Shown piece by piece: positions 1 to 7,383 of a stretch of DNA of 20,866 bases. Numbering within the stretch: position 1 is the stretch's first letter; the number at the start of each line of letters is the position of its first letter. The notes below the pieces were generated by a model that saw only the letters and a list, made by a program, of their open reading frames with translations, searched no databases and had not been told where the DNA came from. The position numbers and the translations under genes are program-made. Source of the DNA: Acidimicrobiaceae bacterium (lineage in GTDB: Bacteria > Actinomycetota > Acidimicrobiia > Acidimicrobiales > Microtrichaceae); assembly GCA_003514205.1 (NCBI GenBank), contig DORQ01000077.1, positions 1-20,866 on the forward strand. The letters are read 5' to 3'.

Positions 1-59
1 GCCAGTCGGTTGCTCTCATCGAACACGAGCCCACCTGCGGCCTGCACCGGTGCTGACAT
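1..59 (-). CDS. NUDIX hydrolase, MutT1-like (5' end only, cut by window edge)
   Basis: Reading the minus strand from the ATG at 59 gives MSAPVQAAGGLVFDESNRL and then the window ends. A short lead followed by an AAGG-hydrophobic strand is how many NUDIX domains begin. In mycobacteria a NUDIX gene (mutT1, removing oxidised nucleotides) neighbours ppk1, which supports the call. The start lies only 4 nt after the ppk1 stop codon and is preceded by a good ribosome binding site inside the 3' end of ppk1, so the two are almost certainly co-transcribed. Only 19 residues are visible and the Nudix box itself lies outside the window, so the family is an inference from the N-terminus and context; that a coding region starts here is much surer than what it encodes. 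Confidence 0.6.
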   Translation of the reverse strand, partial: MSAPVQAAGGLVFDESNRL

Positions 60-63
60 GTCG

Positions 64-2142
64 CTACTTCTCCTGCATAGTCCAGTTGGCGGAGAGCGCG
101 TGAAGGTGGAGATGAGCATCAAAGGGATCCTCGCCCGCTGCTGGGTCAACTCGCTTCCAGTGAGAGCCAGTGAGTTCCCAGCTCCATTGGTTGTCTGCCA
201 ACAAACTCTCGAGCACCGTGTCGATTCGTTCAGCAAGACTTGGGTCGGTGATTGACACCAATGCCTCGACGCGGCGATCGAGGTTTCTCGGCATCAGGTC
301 TGCGGAGCCGAAGTACACAGCAGGACGGTCCTGGCCAGCGCCATGTGCGAATCGGTACACGCGAGAGTGTTCCAGGTAGCGGCCCACCACGCTCCGAACC
401 ATGATGTTCTCGCTCAGCCCGACGAGCCCAGGACGAAGGCAACAAATGCCTCGGACGATGAGCTGAATCCGAACTCCATCAGCTGAAGCCGCGTACAACT
501 CGTCGATGAGATTGGGGTCCACCAGGCTGTTCATCTTCATCAGAATGGAACCGTTGCCATAGCGTCGATGCGCCTTGCGCTCGCTTCGAATGAGCTTTGC
601 TAGACCAGTGCGGAGATTGTGAGGAGCGACAAGAAGTCGCTGGTACTGCACGTCTCTCCCGTAGCCCGTGAGGTAGTTGAAGAGCCTCTGCACATCGGTA
701 CCAATTCCTGGATCTGCAGTGAGGAGGCCAAAGTCCTCGTAGGTGGTGGCAGTTTTTGGGTTGTAGTTTCCAGTGCCGACATGGCAGTAGACCCTGATGT
801 CGGCCCCTTCTTCTCGAGCCACGATCGCAACCTTCGTGTGCGTCTTGAGTCCAACGAGGCCGTAGACAACGTGGACGCCAGAACGCTCAAGTTGTCGAGC
901 CCACTCGATGTTGTTCTGTTCATCGAATCGCGCCTTGACCTCGACAAGCGCCACGACCTGTTTGCCGGCGTCGGCCGCTCGAATCAGCGCCGCCATGATG
1001 GGGCTGTCGCCAGAGGTTCGGTACAACGTGAGCTTGATGGCCTGGACTGCGGGATCGCTTGCGGCCTGGCTTAAGAACTCCTGGGTGGTAGTGGCGAAGT
1101 TCTCATAGGGATGATGGACCAGCACATCGCCTTTGCGCACAACGGCGAACATGTCGAGTGGCTCTGCGCTAGTCGCGCGAAATACCCGCGGTGTTCGTCG
1201 CCCAAGCGCCGAGAACTTGAGGTCGGGTCGATCCACTCCGTATACCGACCACAGTCCGCCAAGGTCGATTGGCGCATTGGAGCGGTAGACGTGGGCGGCA
1301 TCGAGTTTGTGCTCGACTCGAAGTCGTTCAACGAGGTCCTCGCTCGCATTTACTGGAAGTTCGAGACGAACTGCTTCGCCGAAGCGCCGGCGTTGCACCT
1401 CCATCTCGACCGCTTCGAGAAGATCCTCTGCCCGTGTCTCTTCGAGATCAATATCGGTGTCTCGGGTGACTCGAAACGCGACTGCCTCGCTAATTTCCAT
1501 TCCTTCGAAGAGAAAATGCAGATGCGCTGCAATGACTTGTTCCACGGGGATGAATCGTGTGCCGTCACCAAGTGAGGTGAAACGGGGCAGGCCCTGGGGA
1601 ACCTTGACTCGAGCAAAACGGGATTCTGAATCCGTTGGATCGGTGATAACTGCGGCGAGATTCAACGCCAGATTTGAGATGTATGGGAACGGATGTCCGG
1701 GGTCAACCGCTAATGGCGTGAGAATAGGGAAGAGCCGCTGTTCGAATGCGTTGCTGAGTTCCCGCTGATCGCCGCGGTCGAGTTCCGCCCACCTACAGAA
1801 CCGAATTCCCTCTGAGGCGAGCACTGGAATGAGCTCATTCAGGAAGATTCCGTCGGCCCGACGAGTAAGGGAAACGACGCGTTCGCTGATCATGCGCAGT
1901 TGGGTTTGAGCGGAAAGCCCGTCTGGGCTGAGACTCATTACCTCGGCATCGACACGTTCCAACAGCCCCGACACTCTCACCTGGAAGAACTCGTCGAGGT
2001 TCTGGCTGAAGATGGCCAGGAACTTCAGACGTTCAAGGGGAGGGACTGATTCCCTGGCGGCAAGGTCGAGCACGCGTTCGTTGAAGTGAAGCCACGAAAG
2101 CTCTCGGTTGCTGAAACGCTTCACACTCTCTTGCATCGCCAT
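64..2142 (-). CDS. ppk1: Polyphosphate kinase 1
   Basis: Reversibly transfers the terminal phosphate of ATP to form inorganic polyphosphate. At 692 aa it has the usual full length of the family (E. coli Ppk is 688 aa). The N-terminal domain opens with the typical FSNRELSWLHFNERVL (residues 10-25). The phosphohistidine is His435 in GLKTHTK, the second essential His is His454 in CHVGTGNYN, and His592 in LEHSR is also conserved. Two in-frame ATGs stand at 2142 and 2136; the second lies 8 nt after a TAGCCT hexamer and may be the true, leaderless start. It is divergent from pstB across a region with a PHO box, so induction by phosphate starvation is likely. The NUDIX gene follows 4 nt downstream. 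Confidence 0.97.
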   Translation of the reverse strand: MAMQESVKRFSNRELSWLHFNERVLDLAARESVPPLERLKFLAIFSQNLDEFFQVRVSGLLERVDAEVMSLSPDGLSAQTQLRMISERVVSLTRRADGIFLNELIPVLASEGIRFCRWAELDRGDQRELSNAFEQRLFPILTPLAVDPGHPFPYISNLALNLAAVITDPTDSESRFARVKVPQGLPRFTSLGDGTRFIPVEQVIAAHLHFLFEGMEISEAVAFRVTRDTDIDLEETRAEDLLEAVEMEVQRRRFGEAVRLELPVNASEDLVERLRVEHKLDAAHVYRSNAPIDLGGLWSVYGVDRPDLKFSALGRRTPRVFRATSAEPLDMFAVVRKGDVLVHHPYENFATTTQEFLSQAASDPAVQAIKLTLYRTSGDSPIMAALIRAADAGKQVVALVEVKARFDEQNNIEWARQLERSGVHVVYGLVGLKTHTKVAIVAREEGADIRVYCHVGTGNYNPKTATTYEDFGLLTADPGIGTDVQRLFNYLTGYGRDVQYQRLLVAPHNLRTGLAKLIRSERKAHRRYGNGSILMKMNSLVDPNLIDELYAASADGVRIQLIVRGICCLRPGLVGLSENIMVRSVVGRYLEHSRVYRFAHGAGQDRPAVYFGSADLMPRNLDRRVEALVSITDPSLAERIDTVLESLLADNQWSWELTGSHWKRVDPAAGEDPFDAHLHLHALSANWTMQEK
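67..74 (-). promoter_or_regulatory. Ribosome binding site of the NUDIX gene
   Basis: On the minus strand the sequence reads AGGAGAAG, ending 7 nt before the ATG at 59. It lies within the last codons of ppk1. It is a near-consensus Shine-Dalgarno site at ideal spacing and decides the start of the truncated downstream gene. Confidence 0.7.
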
Positions 2143-2144
2143 TC

Positions 2145-2150
2145 AGGCTA
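2145..2150 (-). promoter_or_regulatory. Putative -10 element of ppk1
   Basis: The minus strand reads TAGCCT, matching the actinobacterial -10 pattern TANNNT, 8 nt before the ATG at 2136 (and 2 nt before the ATG at 2142). No Shine-Dalgarno-like sequence precedes either ATG, which fits a leaderless transcript starting at or next to 2136. No convincing -35 is visible. The call rests on pattern and spacing only. Confidence 0.4.
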
Positions 2151-2243
2151 TCGGTCGCTCAGCAAGATGAGCTTGGCGTAGCCACAATCTCATGTGTGCG
2201 GTCTCGGGTGGAATTCTGCGCTGGGGGTAGGCTGTCTTGCAGC

Positions 2244-2261
2244 GTTAACCTCATGTTCACC
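2244..2261. promoter_or_regulatory. PHO box: two 11-bp-spaced direct repeats
   Basis: GTTAACC at 2244-2250 and GTTCACC at 2255-2261 are direct repeats with an 11-nt period (GTTAACCTCATGTTCACC). This is the architecture of the actinobacterial PhoP-type PHO box, consensus GTTCACC repeated every 11 nt. It lies between divergent ppk1 and pstB, about 100 bp from each start, and the matching response regulator is encoded at 5154-5891 in the pstB operon. A TAGCGT hexamer at 2293-2298 could be the -10 of the pstB operon. I see no clear third repeat on either side. The site probably controls pstB-phoU-kinase-regulator autoregulation and possibly ppk1. Confidence 0.75.
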
Positions 2262-2361
2262 AAACAGCGAGTTGCGCGCCATTGTTGGCTCGTAGCGTGG
2301 CCGTGTTCTCTGGTTGCGCTGACGTTGTGTCGTCCCGGGTTCCACAGGAGTGAAGTGAGTT

Positions 2362-3195
2362 GTGACGTCAACTGTTGAACAACCTGGTGTCGATGTGGAG
2401 GGGGCAGTTGTACTCCCAGTGTTTGAAGCACGCGACCTCGGTGTGTTTTACGGCTCTCACCTGGCAGTGGAGGAGGTCAACATCGACGTGGCCGCGGGCG
2501 AGATCACGGCGTTTATCGGTCCATCGGGATGCGGGAAGTCGACGATTCTGCGTTGCTTCAACCGAATGAACGATTCGATCGACTCTGCGAGAGTGATCGG
2601 GAGCCTGCGTTTCATGGGCGTGGATCTGTACCAACGCGACGTGAACCCGGTCGAGGTTCGGAGACGAATCGGCATGGTGTTCCAGCGTCCGAACCCATTT
2701 CCGAAGTCCATCTACGAGAACGTGGCGTTCGGTCCGAGGTTGACTGGGGTCAAACGTCGAAGTGAGCTCGACGACATTGTGGAGCAGTCGCTTCGAAAAG
2801 CGGCACTCTGGGACGAGGTGAAGGATCGACTGAAGAGTCCGGCACTCGGCACCTCAGGTGGGCAACAACAACGGTTGTGTATCGCCCGCGCTCTGGCCGT
2901 GGAGCCGGTGGTCTTACTGATGGACGAGCCCTGCTCGGCGCTCGATCCAATTGCCACGGCCCGAATCGAAGACCTCATGGCGGAACTCAAATCGGAGTAC
3001 TCAATCATTATCGTCACACACAACATGCAGCAGGCCGCTCGGGTGAGTGACCGGACGGCGTTTTTCACTGTTGAGATTGATGAGGCTTCAGGCCAACGTC
3101 GTGGCCGAATGATCGAGGTTGGTCCGACTCCCACAATTTTTTCAACCCCAACCGATGTGAGAACTGAGAATTACATCACCGGAAGATTTGGATAG
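2362..3195 (+). CDS. pstB: Phosphate ABC transporter ATP-binding protein PstB
   Basis: ATPase subunit of the high-affinity phosphate importer, acting on the cytoplasmic face of the PstCA channel. The 277 aa are of normal length. Walker A is GPSGCGKST (residues 53-61), the Q-loop is Gln108 in FQRPNPFP, the signature is SGGQQQR (165-171), Walker B ends in Asp188-Glu189, and the H-loop is His220. The [16 protein letters not shown] stretch is diagnostic of PstB. The start is GTG, with AGGAG at 2346-2350 (11 nt upstream). It opens the operon and is followed by phoU after 8 nt. No pstS, pstC or pstA precedes it: the gene upstream is divergent ppk1, so the permease and binding protein must be encoded elsewhere or be absent. 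Confidence 0.95.
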   Translation: MTSTVEQPGVDVEGAVVLPVFEARDLGVFYGSHLAVEEVNIDVAAGEITAFIGPSGCGKSTILRCFNRMNDSIDSARVIGSLRFMGVDLYQRDVNPVEVRRRIGMVFQRPNPFPKSIYENVAFGPRLTGVKRRSELDDIVEQSLRKAALWDEVKDRLKSPALGTSGGQQQRLCIARALAVEPVVLLMDEPCSALDPIATARIEDLMAELKSEYSIIIVTHNMQQAARVSDRTAFFTVEIDEASGQRRGRMIEVGPTPTIFSTPTDVRTENYITGRFG

Positions 3196-3203
3196 GTAGC
3201 GAT

Positions 3204-3983
3204 ATGACAACCACTGAACATCGAATTGAATTTCACGAATCCTTGGAACAGCTCCGATCGGATGTTGTTCGGCTCGGCGCACTCGCTGTGGAGACCATCG
3301 CGGTGGGCACCGCAGCGCTGCTCGACCGCGATCTGCATGCGGCCCAACAACTGATCGATCGCGACGACGTCATCGATATTCTCACCTTGGAGATCGAAGA
3401 GGCGTGCATCAATTTGCTGGCCCTTCAAAACCCAATGGCCGGCGACCTTCGAATGATTATCAGTTCCCTACGGGTCACAACCGAGCTTGAACGAAGTGCC
3501 GACTTGATGGTCAACATTGCGAAGGCTTCGCGGCGCATCTATGACGTCTCCATCGACCCATCAGTGAGGGGGCTCATTGAGGATATGAGCCTCGAAGCAG
3601 CGGCGATTACCCGCAAAGCCATCGACTCGTATTCTCGCAGCGACGAAGGGCTCGCGGCGGCGTTAGATGACATTGATGACCGACTCGACGAGATGCAGGT
3701 GGATTTTGTCGAAGCGGTTTTCGCAGCCAAACAGGCGAGCGAGCTGAGCTTGAGGTCTGCTGTCCAGCTTGCGCTGATCGGCCGTTTCTACGAGCGAATC
3801 GGCGATCATGCCGTGAATATCGGTGAGCGTGTTACCTACATGGTGAGCGGGTGGCTACCTGAGCACGCTGCTGTTGCGCGGCGGGAACTTCGCGGCAAGA
3901 ACGAGGCCGTTGCCGCAGGGGGCGCTGAGTCTGCTGGGGGGGAGCCAGCCGGTCTCGACCCTGAGGGGTATCAGTCGACGTGA
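3204..3983 (+). CDS. phoU: Phosphate signalling regulator PhoU
   Basis: Cytoplasmic negative regulator linking the Pst transporter to the Pho two-component system. It shows the two-repeat PhoU fold: repeat 1 carries E96-R-x-x-D100-x-x-x-N104 (ELERSADLMVN) and repeat 2 carries E197-R-x-x-D201-x-x-x-N205 (YERIGDHAVN), the acidic clusters that bind metal. The first ~215 residues cover the whole fold. About 44 further residues form a Gly/Ala/Glu-rich tail that looks disordered and is longer than in most homologues. It starts 8 nt after pstB and its TGA overlaps the GTG of the kinase gene, so it is translated within the pstB operon. Confidence 0.95.
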   Translation: MTTTEHRIEFHESLEQLRSDVVRLGALAVETIAVGTAALLDRDLHAAQQLIDRDDVIDILTLEIEEACINLLALQNPMAGDLRMIISSLRVTTELERSADLMVNIAKASRRIYDVSIDPSVRGLIEDMSLEAAAITRKAIDSYSRSDEGLAAALDDIDDRLDEMQVDFVEAVFAAKQASELSLRSAVQLALIGRFYERIGDHAVNIGERVTYMVSGWLPEHAAVARRELRGKNEAVAAGGAESAGGEPAGLDPEGYQST

Positions 3984-5161
3984 TCTGGACTCGGCAGACG
4001 CAGAGAGCATCACCAGAGCCTTCGGTGCTCGGTTCTGATTCTGAACTGCCTCACGCTGAGCCGGCGGCGGGGCTTGATCTTGTTCTCGCGGTCGATGCAC
4101 TTGATCTGGCGCTGGTTGTGACAAATGGGGTCGGCGAAGTGACGTTCTCGAGCCCAGCCGCCCAGCGCCTCTTCGAGCAGCGCAGCGATTTGGCGCTCCT
4201 GCAGCAGAAGGTTATTGATTCGCTTCGCTCAGCTGTCCGAGGCGAACTCGTCGAGAGCGAGATAGATCTGAGCGGTCCGCCGTCCGCGAGCTATCGAGTT
4301 CGTTGCGCTCCGCTGTTGTCAGATGGGACGGGCGGCGCGGCGGTGGCAATGATCGAGGACATCACCACGCAACGAAAGGTGGATCTCGTCAGAAGAGACT
4401 TCGTTGCGAACATCAGCCACGAGTTGAAGACTCCAGTTGGGGCGGTTGCCCTCCTCACCGATGCATTACATGGTGAGCTGGATCAGGCGATCATCACCCG
4501 TCTCTCCTCGCGAATCGTCGATGAGGTTGCTCGAGTGGGCGCCACCATCGATGATCTTCTTGAACTCAGCCGAATCGAGCTCGGCGACGATACTCAAATT
4601 GAGGCGTTGGAGATTTCGGATCTTCTTGAGACGGTGATTCATCGCATGCGTGCGGCAGCGGAGTCGCGCCGGGTGCGGATCGAGGTGTCTGAGAGCGCTC
4701 GAGTAACCCTGCTAGGTGATCGTCGCCAATTGGTGAGTGCAATTACCAATCTGGTTGACAATGCAATCAAATACAGTCGGCCCGATCAGACCGTGGAGGT
4801 GCAATCCCGGCTTCGAGAGTCCTGGCTCGACGTTGTGGTGACTGATCATGGCATCGGCATTCCGCGCAGAGACCTCACCAGGGTGTTCGAGCGCTTCTAT
4901 CGCGTGGATCGAGCACGAAGTCGTGAGACGGGCGGAACTGGGCTCGGTCTGGCAATTGTGCGCCATATTGCAAACAACCATGGAGGAGAAGTGACTGTGG
5001 ACTCTCGCGAGGGAACAGGATCGGTGTTCACTCTCTCGCTTCCCTTGCTCCCTGAGAACGTGTTCCCTCATGGAGGAGTGGGACCCTCGAATCATTCGGC
5101 CGTCGAGAACCCTGTCAGCGGCGAGCATATTCAGCGCAGCGAGGAATCGAACCGTGGCTAA
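3980..5161 (+). CDS. senX3: Phosphate-type sensor histidine kinase (SenX3/PhoR-like), soluble
   Basis: Autophosphorylating kinase expected to phosphorylate the regulator encoded next. Of 393 aa, residues ~35-130 look like a PAS-type sensor domain, the HisKA helix holds the phospho-accepting His147 in FVANISHELKTP, and the ATPase domain shows the N box (Asn257, Asn261), G1 box DHGIGIP (289-295), F box (FERFYR) and G2 box GGTGLGLAI (318-326). The C-terminal 35 residues look disordered. No transmembrane helix is visible, although SenX3/PhoR proteins are normally membrane-anchored. The only usable start is GTG 3980, overlapping the phoU stop; an in-frame TGA at 3962-3964 rules out a longer N-terminus. 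Orthology to senX3 rests on synteny with phoU and a RegX3-like regulator. Confidence 0.9.
   Translation: MIWTRQTQRASPEPSVLGSDSELPHAEPAAGLDLVLAVDALDLALVVTNGVGEVTFSSPAAQRLFEQRSDLALLQQKVIDSLRSAVRGELVESEIDLSGPPSASYRVRCAPLLSDGTGGAAVAMIEDITTQRKVDLVRRDFVANISHELKTPVGAVALLTDALHGELDQAIITRLSSRIVDEVARVGATIDDLLELSRIELGDDTQIEALEISDLLETVIHRMRAAAESRRVRIEVSESARVTLLGDRRQLVSAITNLVDNAIKYSRPDQTVEVQSRLRESWLDVVVTDHGIGIPRRDLTRVFERFYRVDRARSRETGGTGLGLAIVRHIANNHGGEVTVDSREGTGSVFTLSLPLLPENVFPHGGVGPSNHSAVENPVSGEHIQRSEESNRG
5141..5146 (+). promoter_or_regulatory. Ribosome binding site fixing the response regulator start
   Basis: GAGGAA lies 7 nt before the GTG at 5154, inside the 3' end of the kinase gene. It supports GTG 5154 over the longer in-frame reading that begins at 5070, because homology to the receiver domain also starts just after 5154. 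Confidence 0.65.
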
Positions 5162-5891
5162 TCAACCAGTCATTCTTCTCGTGGAGGATGAGGAGTCCTA
5201 CATCGATGCCCTTGATGTTGGCCTCTCTCGCGAAGGTTTCACCGTTGTGGTTGCACGAGACGGGGCCGAGGCGCTCAAGCGATTCGAGGAAGTCAACCCG
5301 GACCTGATCTTGTTGGACGTCATGTTGCCGGGTCTTTCGGGACTCGATGTGTGTCGAGAGATCCGTCTGAAATCACAAGTTCCGATCATCATGGTCACAG
5401 CGAAATCCAGTGAGATCGACACCGTGGTCGGCCTGGAGGTCGGCGCCGACGATTATGTGACGAAGCCGTATCGCCTTCGGGAGCTCGTGGCGAGAGTGCG
5501 GGCCGTGCTGCGAAGACGCTCCTCCCATGAGGAACCAGAACTTGCTGGCGACGTTGTGGTTGTGGGTGACTGCAGCATTGACGTTGAAAGTCGGGAGGTG
5601 GTCGTTCGCGGAGAGACACTGGGACTCCCACGGAAGGAGTTCGAACTCCTGCTGCTCCTCATGGAGAATGCTGGCCGGGTGCTCACACGCTCCACGTGCA
5701 TCGAGCGGGTATGGGGGTACGACTATGTCGGTGACACGAAGACACTGGATGTGCACGTGAAGCGGTTGAGGTCGAAAATCGAGGTTGACCCAGGCGAACC
5801 AACTCGGATTCTGACCGTTCGCGGTGTGGGGTATCGATTCCGGTCGGCGAAATCGACCGAGTCGCGGGGAACACCGCCGATCAATGAGTAG
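5154..5891 (+). CDS. regX3: OmpR/PhoB-family response regulator (RegX3-like)
   Basis: DNA-binding regulator of the phosphate response. From GTG 5154 it is 245 aa, the usual size. The receiver domain has the acidic pair Glu11-Asp12, phospho-acceptor Asp55 in LLDVMLPG, Thr82 and Lys104 in TKPYRLREL. The C-terminal winged helix (about 130-235) has the OmpR/PhoB pattern RKEFELL, WGYDY, DVHVKRLRSKIE and TVRGVGYRF. An in-frame reading reaches back to 5070, but those 28 codons overlap the kinase and match nothing in the family. It overlaps the kinase gene by 8 nt and ends the pstB operon. Its likely target is the PHO box at 2244-2261. Confidence 0.93.
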   Translation: MANQPVILLVEDEESYIDALDVGLSREGFTVVVARDGAEALKRFEEVNPDLILLDVMLPGLSGLDVCREIRLKSQVPIIMVTAKSSEIDTVVGLEVGADDYVTKPYRLRELVARVRAVLRRRSSHEEPELAGDVVVVGDCSIDVESREVVVRGETLGLPRKEFELLLLLMENAGRVLTRSTCIERVWGYDYVGDTKTLDVHVKRLRSKIEVDPGEPTRILTVRGVGYRFRSAKSTESRGTPPINE

Positions 5892-5939
5892 GACGGCTCC
5901 CGCGAGGCTCCCTGGCGCCAGTGGGCGTTGAGCTACTCC

Positions 5940-5945
5940 TACGAT
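5940..5945 (+). promoter_or_regulatory. Putative -10 element, leaderless start of the MFS gene
   Basis: TACGAT fits the TANNNT -10 consensus and stands exactly 7 nt before GTG 5953, in frame with the MFS reading. The same TACGATG-N6-GTG arrangement occurs at 8713-8728 (minus) and 10041-10056 (plus). No Shine-Dalgarno sequence precedes either possible start. Confidence 0.45.
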
Positions 5946-7380
5946 GGCAGAAGTGGATCAGGATCAATCGGCCGTTGCAGCAGAGGAACCTTGGCTGGCA
6001 GTGGTGAGGTCGCGACGTCGCAGGCAGCAGGGCGTCGATTGGTCTGAGGGGTACGCCAGACTCGCAGCCTGCCACCTCGTTGCTGTGTGCGGCGAGACCT
6101 TGGTCGCCGTTGCCTTGGCAGGTTCGCTCTTCTTCAAGGTTGATCCAGCCCAGGGTAGAGAGAAGGTGTTGCTGGGGCTGTTGCTCACGGTCGCACCGTT
6201 TGCGTTGGTCGGCCCACTGATTGGGCCCATGATTGACCGGGTTCGAGGTGGACAACGCACGGTAATTCTGTGGACGATGGCAGCACGAACGATCGTGGCC
6301 GCTGCGATGATCCCGGCGGCGGCCTCGGGCAGCCTTGCGTTGTTCCCGGCAGCGTTCGCGATGTTGGTCCTGGCCAAGACATACCAAGTTTCCAGGGCTT
6401 CGTTCGTTCCGGGAGTACTCGGTGACCAAGCGGACTTGGTGGAGGCGAACTCGAAACTGCAACTCATCAGCGGAGTTGCGGCAATGCTCGTAGCACTTCC
6501 TGGAGTTCTGCTGCTGCAACTTGGGCCAGAGTGGGTGCTCGCAGCGGTGTTGTTGTCGTTTGGCGCTGCAACGGCCTTGGCAATTCGGCTTCCGGGACTC
6601 AGCCCGGGAGGCGAACCACTGCTCTCGGTGATCTCGGAATCGGGTGGTGGGTCCGAATCAGTTGGTGGGGCAGCGTCTGGTGGTGGGTCCGAATTGGTTG
6701 GTGGGTCAGCGTCTGGTGGTGGGTCATCTTCGGCTGTTGGACCGGGAACTTCCGTCGTGTCTGCCGCCCGCGCGATGTCGATCCTGCGAGGCATCGTTGG
6801 TTTCGTCACGTTTCTGGTTGCCTTCGAACTGCGAGGCGCCGGCACGAAAGTCACGCTCACAGATCGAGCTGCTCAGGAGACGATTCGGGCAATGGCCCGA
6901 CTCTCGCCAGCAACTCAGGTTCCTCGGCTGAATGGGCCACCTCCGCAATGGTGGTTCGGAGCAGTCATCTCTGCCAGCATGGTGGGCGGGTTCCTCGGAG
7001 CGATTTTGGCTCCGCGGATGCGGCGCCGAATGGAGGAGGCAAAAATCCTGACCTTCGGGCTCCTTGGAGCCTGCGCAGTTGGAGTCGTGGCCTCGTTCAG
7101 CGGTGGTGGACTCCTGAGCTTCATGCTGCTCGCCAGTGGAGTAGCGGTGTGTTCAGCGCTCGCGAAGCAGGCGTTCGATGCACTCGCACAAGGGGCCTAC
7201 GAGGGACATGAACGGGGCAGGCAGTTCGCCGCCGTGGAGTCGCGTTTCCAACTGGTATGGGTGGTTGGTGCAATCCTGCCGACGGCCTTACATATCCCAG
7301 TCGCGCTCGGTTCAATCCTCACAGGGGTAGCTGCTGGAATTGGATCAGTGCTCCTGCTGAAAGGGGCGCTGCGGGGCTGA
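5944..7380 (+). CDS. MFS-type transporter with Gly/Ser-repeat central linker
   Basis: Predicted inner-membrane transporter of unknown substrate, 478 aa. The first half (about 38-215) holds several hydrophobic helices and an MFS motif A-like loop, GPLIGPMIDRVRGGQR (90-105). A soluble linker, about 216-275, is made of Gly/Ser repeats (SGGGSE-type units). The second half (about 279-478) has further helices interrupted by a hydrophilic loop near 300-335. Start choice: ATG 5944 or GTG 5953, the latter 7 nt after a TACGAT hexamer; an in-frame stop at 5929-5931 excludes anything longer. It follows the regulator gene by 52 nt but probably has its own promoter. It ends 3 nt from the convergent Zincin_2 gene. 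Confidence 0.8.
   Translation: MAEVDQDQSAVAAEEPWLAVVRSRRRRQQGVDWSEGYARLAACHLVAVCGETLVAVALAGSLFFKVDPAQGREKVLLGLLLTVAPFALVGPLIGPMIDRVRGGQRTVILWTMAARTIVAAAMIPAAASGSLALFPAAFAMLVLAKTYQVSRASFVPGVLGDQADLVEANSKLQLISGVAAMLVALPGVLLLQLGPEWVLAAVLLSFGAATALAIRLPGLSPGGEPLLSVISESGGGSESVGGAASGGGSELVGGSASGGGSSSAVGPGTSVVSAARAMSILRGIVGFVTFLVAFELRGAGTKVTLTDRAAQETIRAMARLSPATQVPRLNGPPPQWWFGAVISASMVGGFLGAILAPRMRRRMEEAKILTFGLLGACAVGVVASFSGGGLLSFMLLASGVAVCSALAKQAFDALAQGAYEGHERGRQFAAVESRFQLVWVVGAILPTALHIPVALGSILTGVAAGIGSVLLLKGALRG
6640..6727 (+). repeat. 36-nt tandem repeat, about 2.4 copies, inside the MFS gene
   Basis: Unit 1 spans 6640-6675, unit 2 spans 6676-6711 and a partial third unit spans 6712-6727. Each full unit is 36 nt and keeps the frame, encoding 12 residues of the form SGGGSE-S/L-VGG-A/S-A. 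The copies differ at only a few bases, which suggests recent duplication or slippage. The product is a flexible linker between the two halves of the transporter. Confidence 0.85.
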
Positions 7381-7383
7381 TGG

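Noticed and set aside
2143..2361. Small RNA or riboswitch in the ppk1-pstB gap
   Set aside because: Only weak stems of 4-5 bp are visible; the PHO box and a possible -10 explain the region.
5070..5153. Longer response regulator starting at 5070
   Set aside because: Those codons lie inside the kinase gene and do not match the receiver domain; GTG 5154 has GAGGAA at the right distance.
5912..5921. Perfect 10-nt palindrome CTGGCGCCAG between the regulator and MFS genes
   Set aside because: No loop, single occurrence; most likely chance in GC-rich DNA, although an operator cannot be excluded.
6640..6727. Tandem repeat considered as a CRISPR-like array
   Set aside because: Repeats are contiguous, without spacers, and stay in the frame of the transporter gene.
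5964..6860. 298-codon minus-strand open frame across the MFS gene
   Set aside because: Ser/Ala/Pro-rich antisense shadow of the transporter, including the mirror of its Gly/Ser repeats; no homology.
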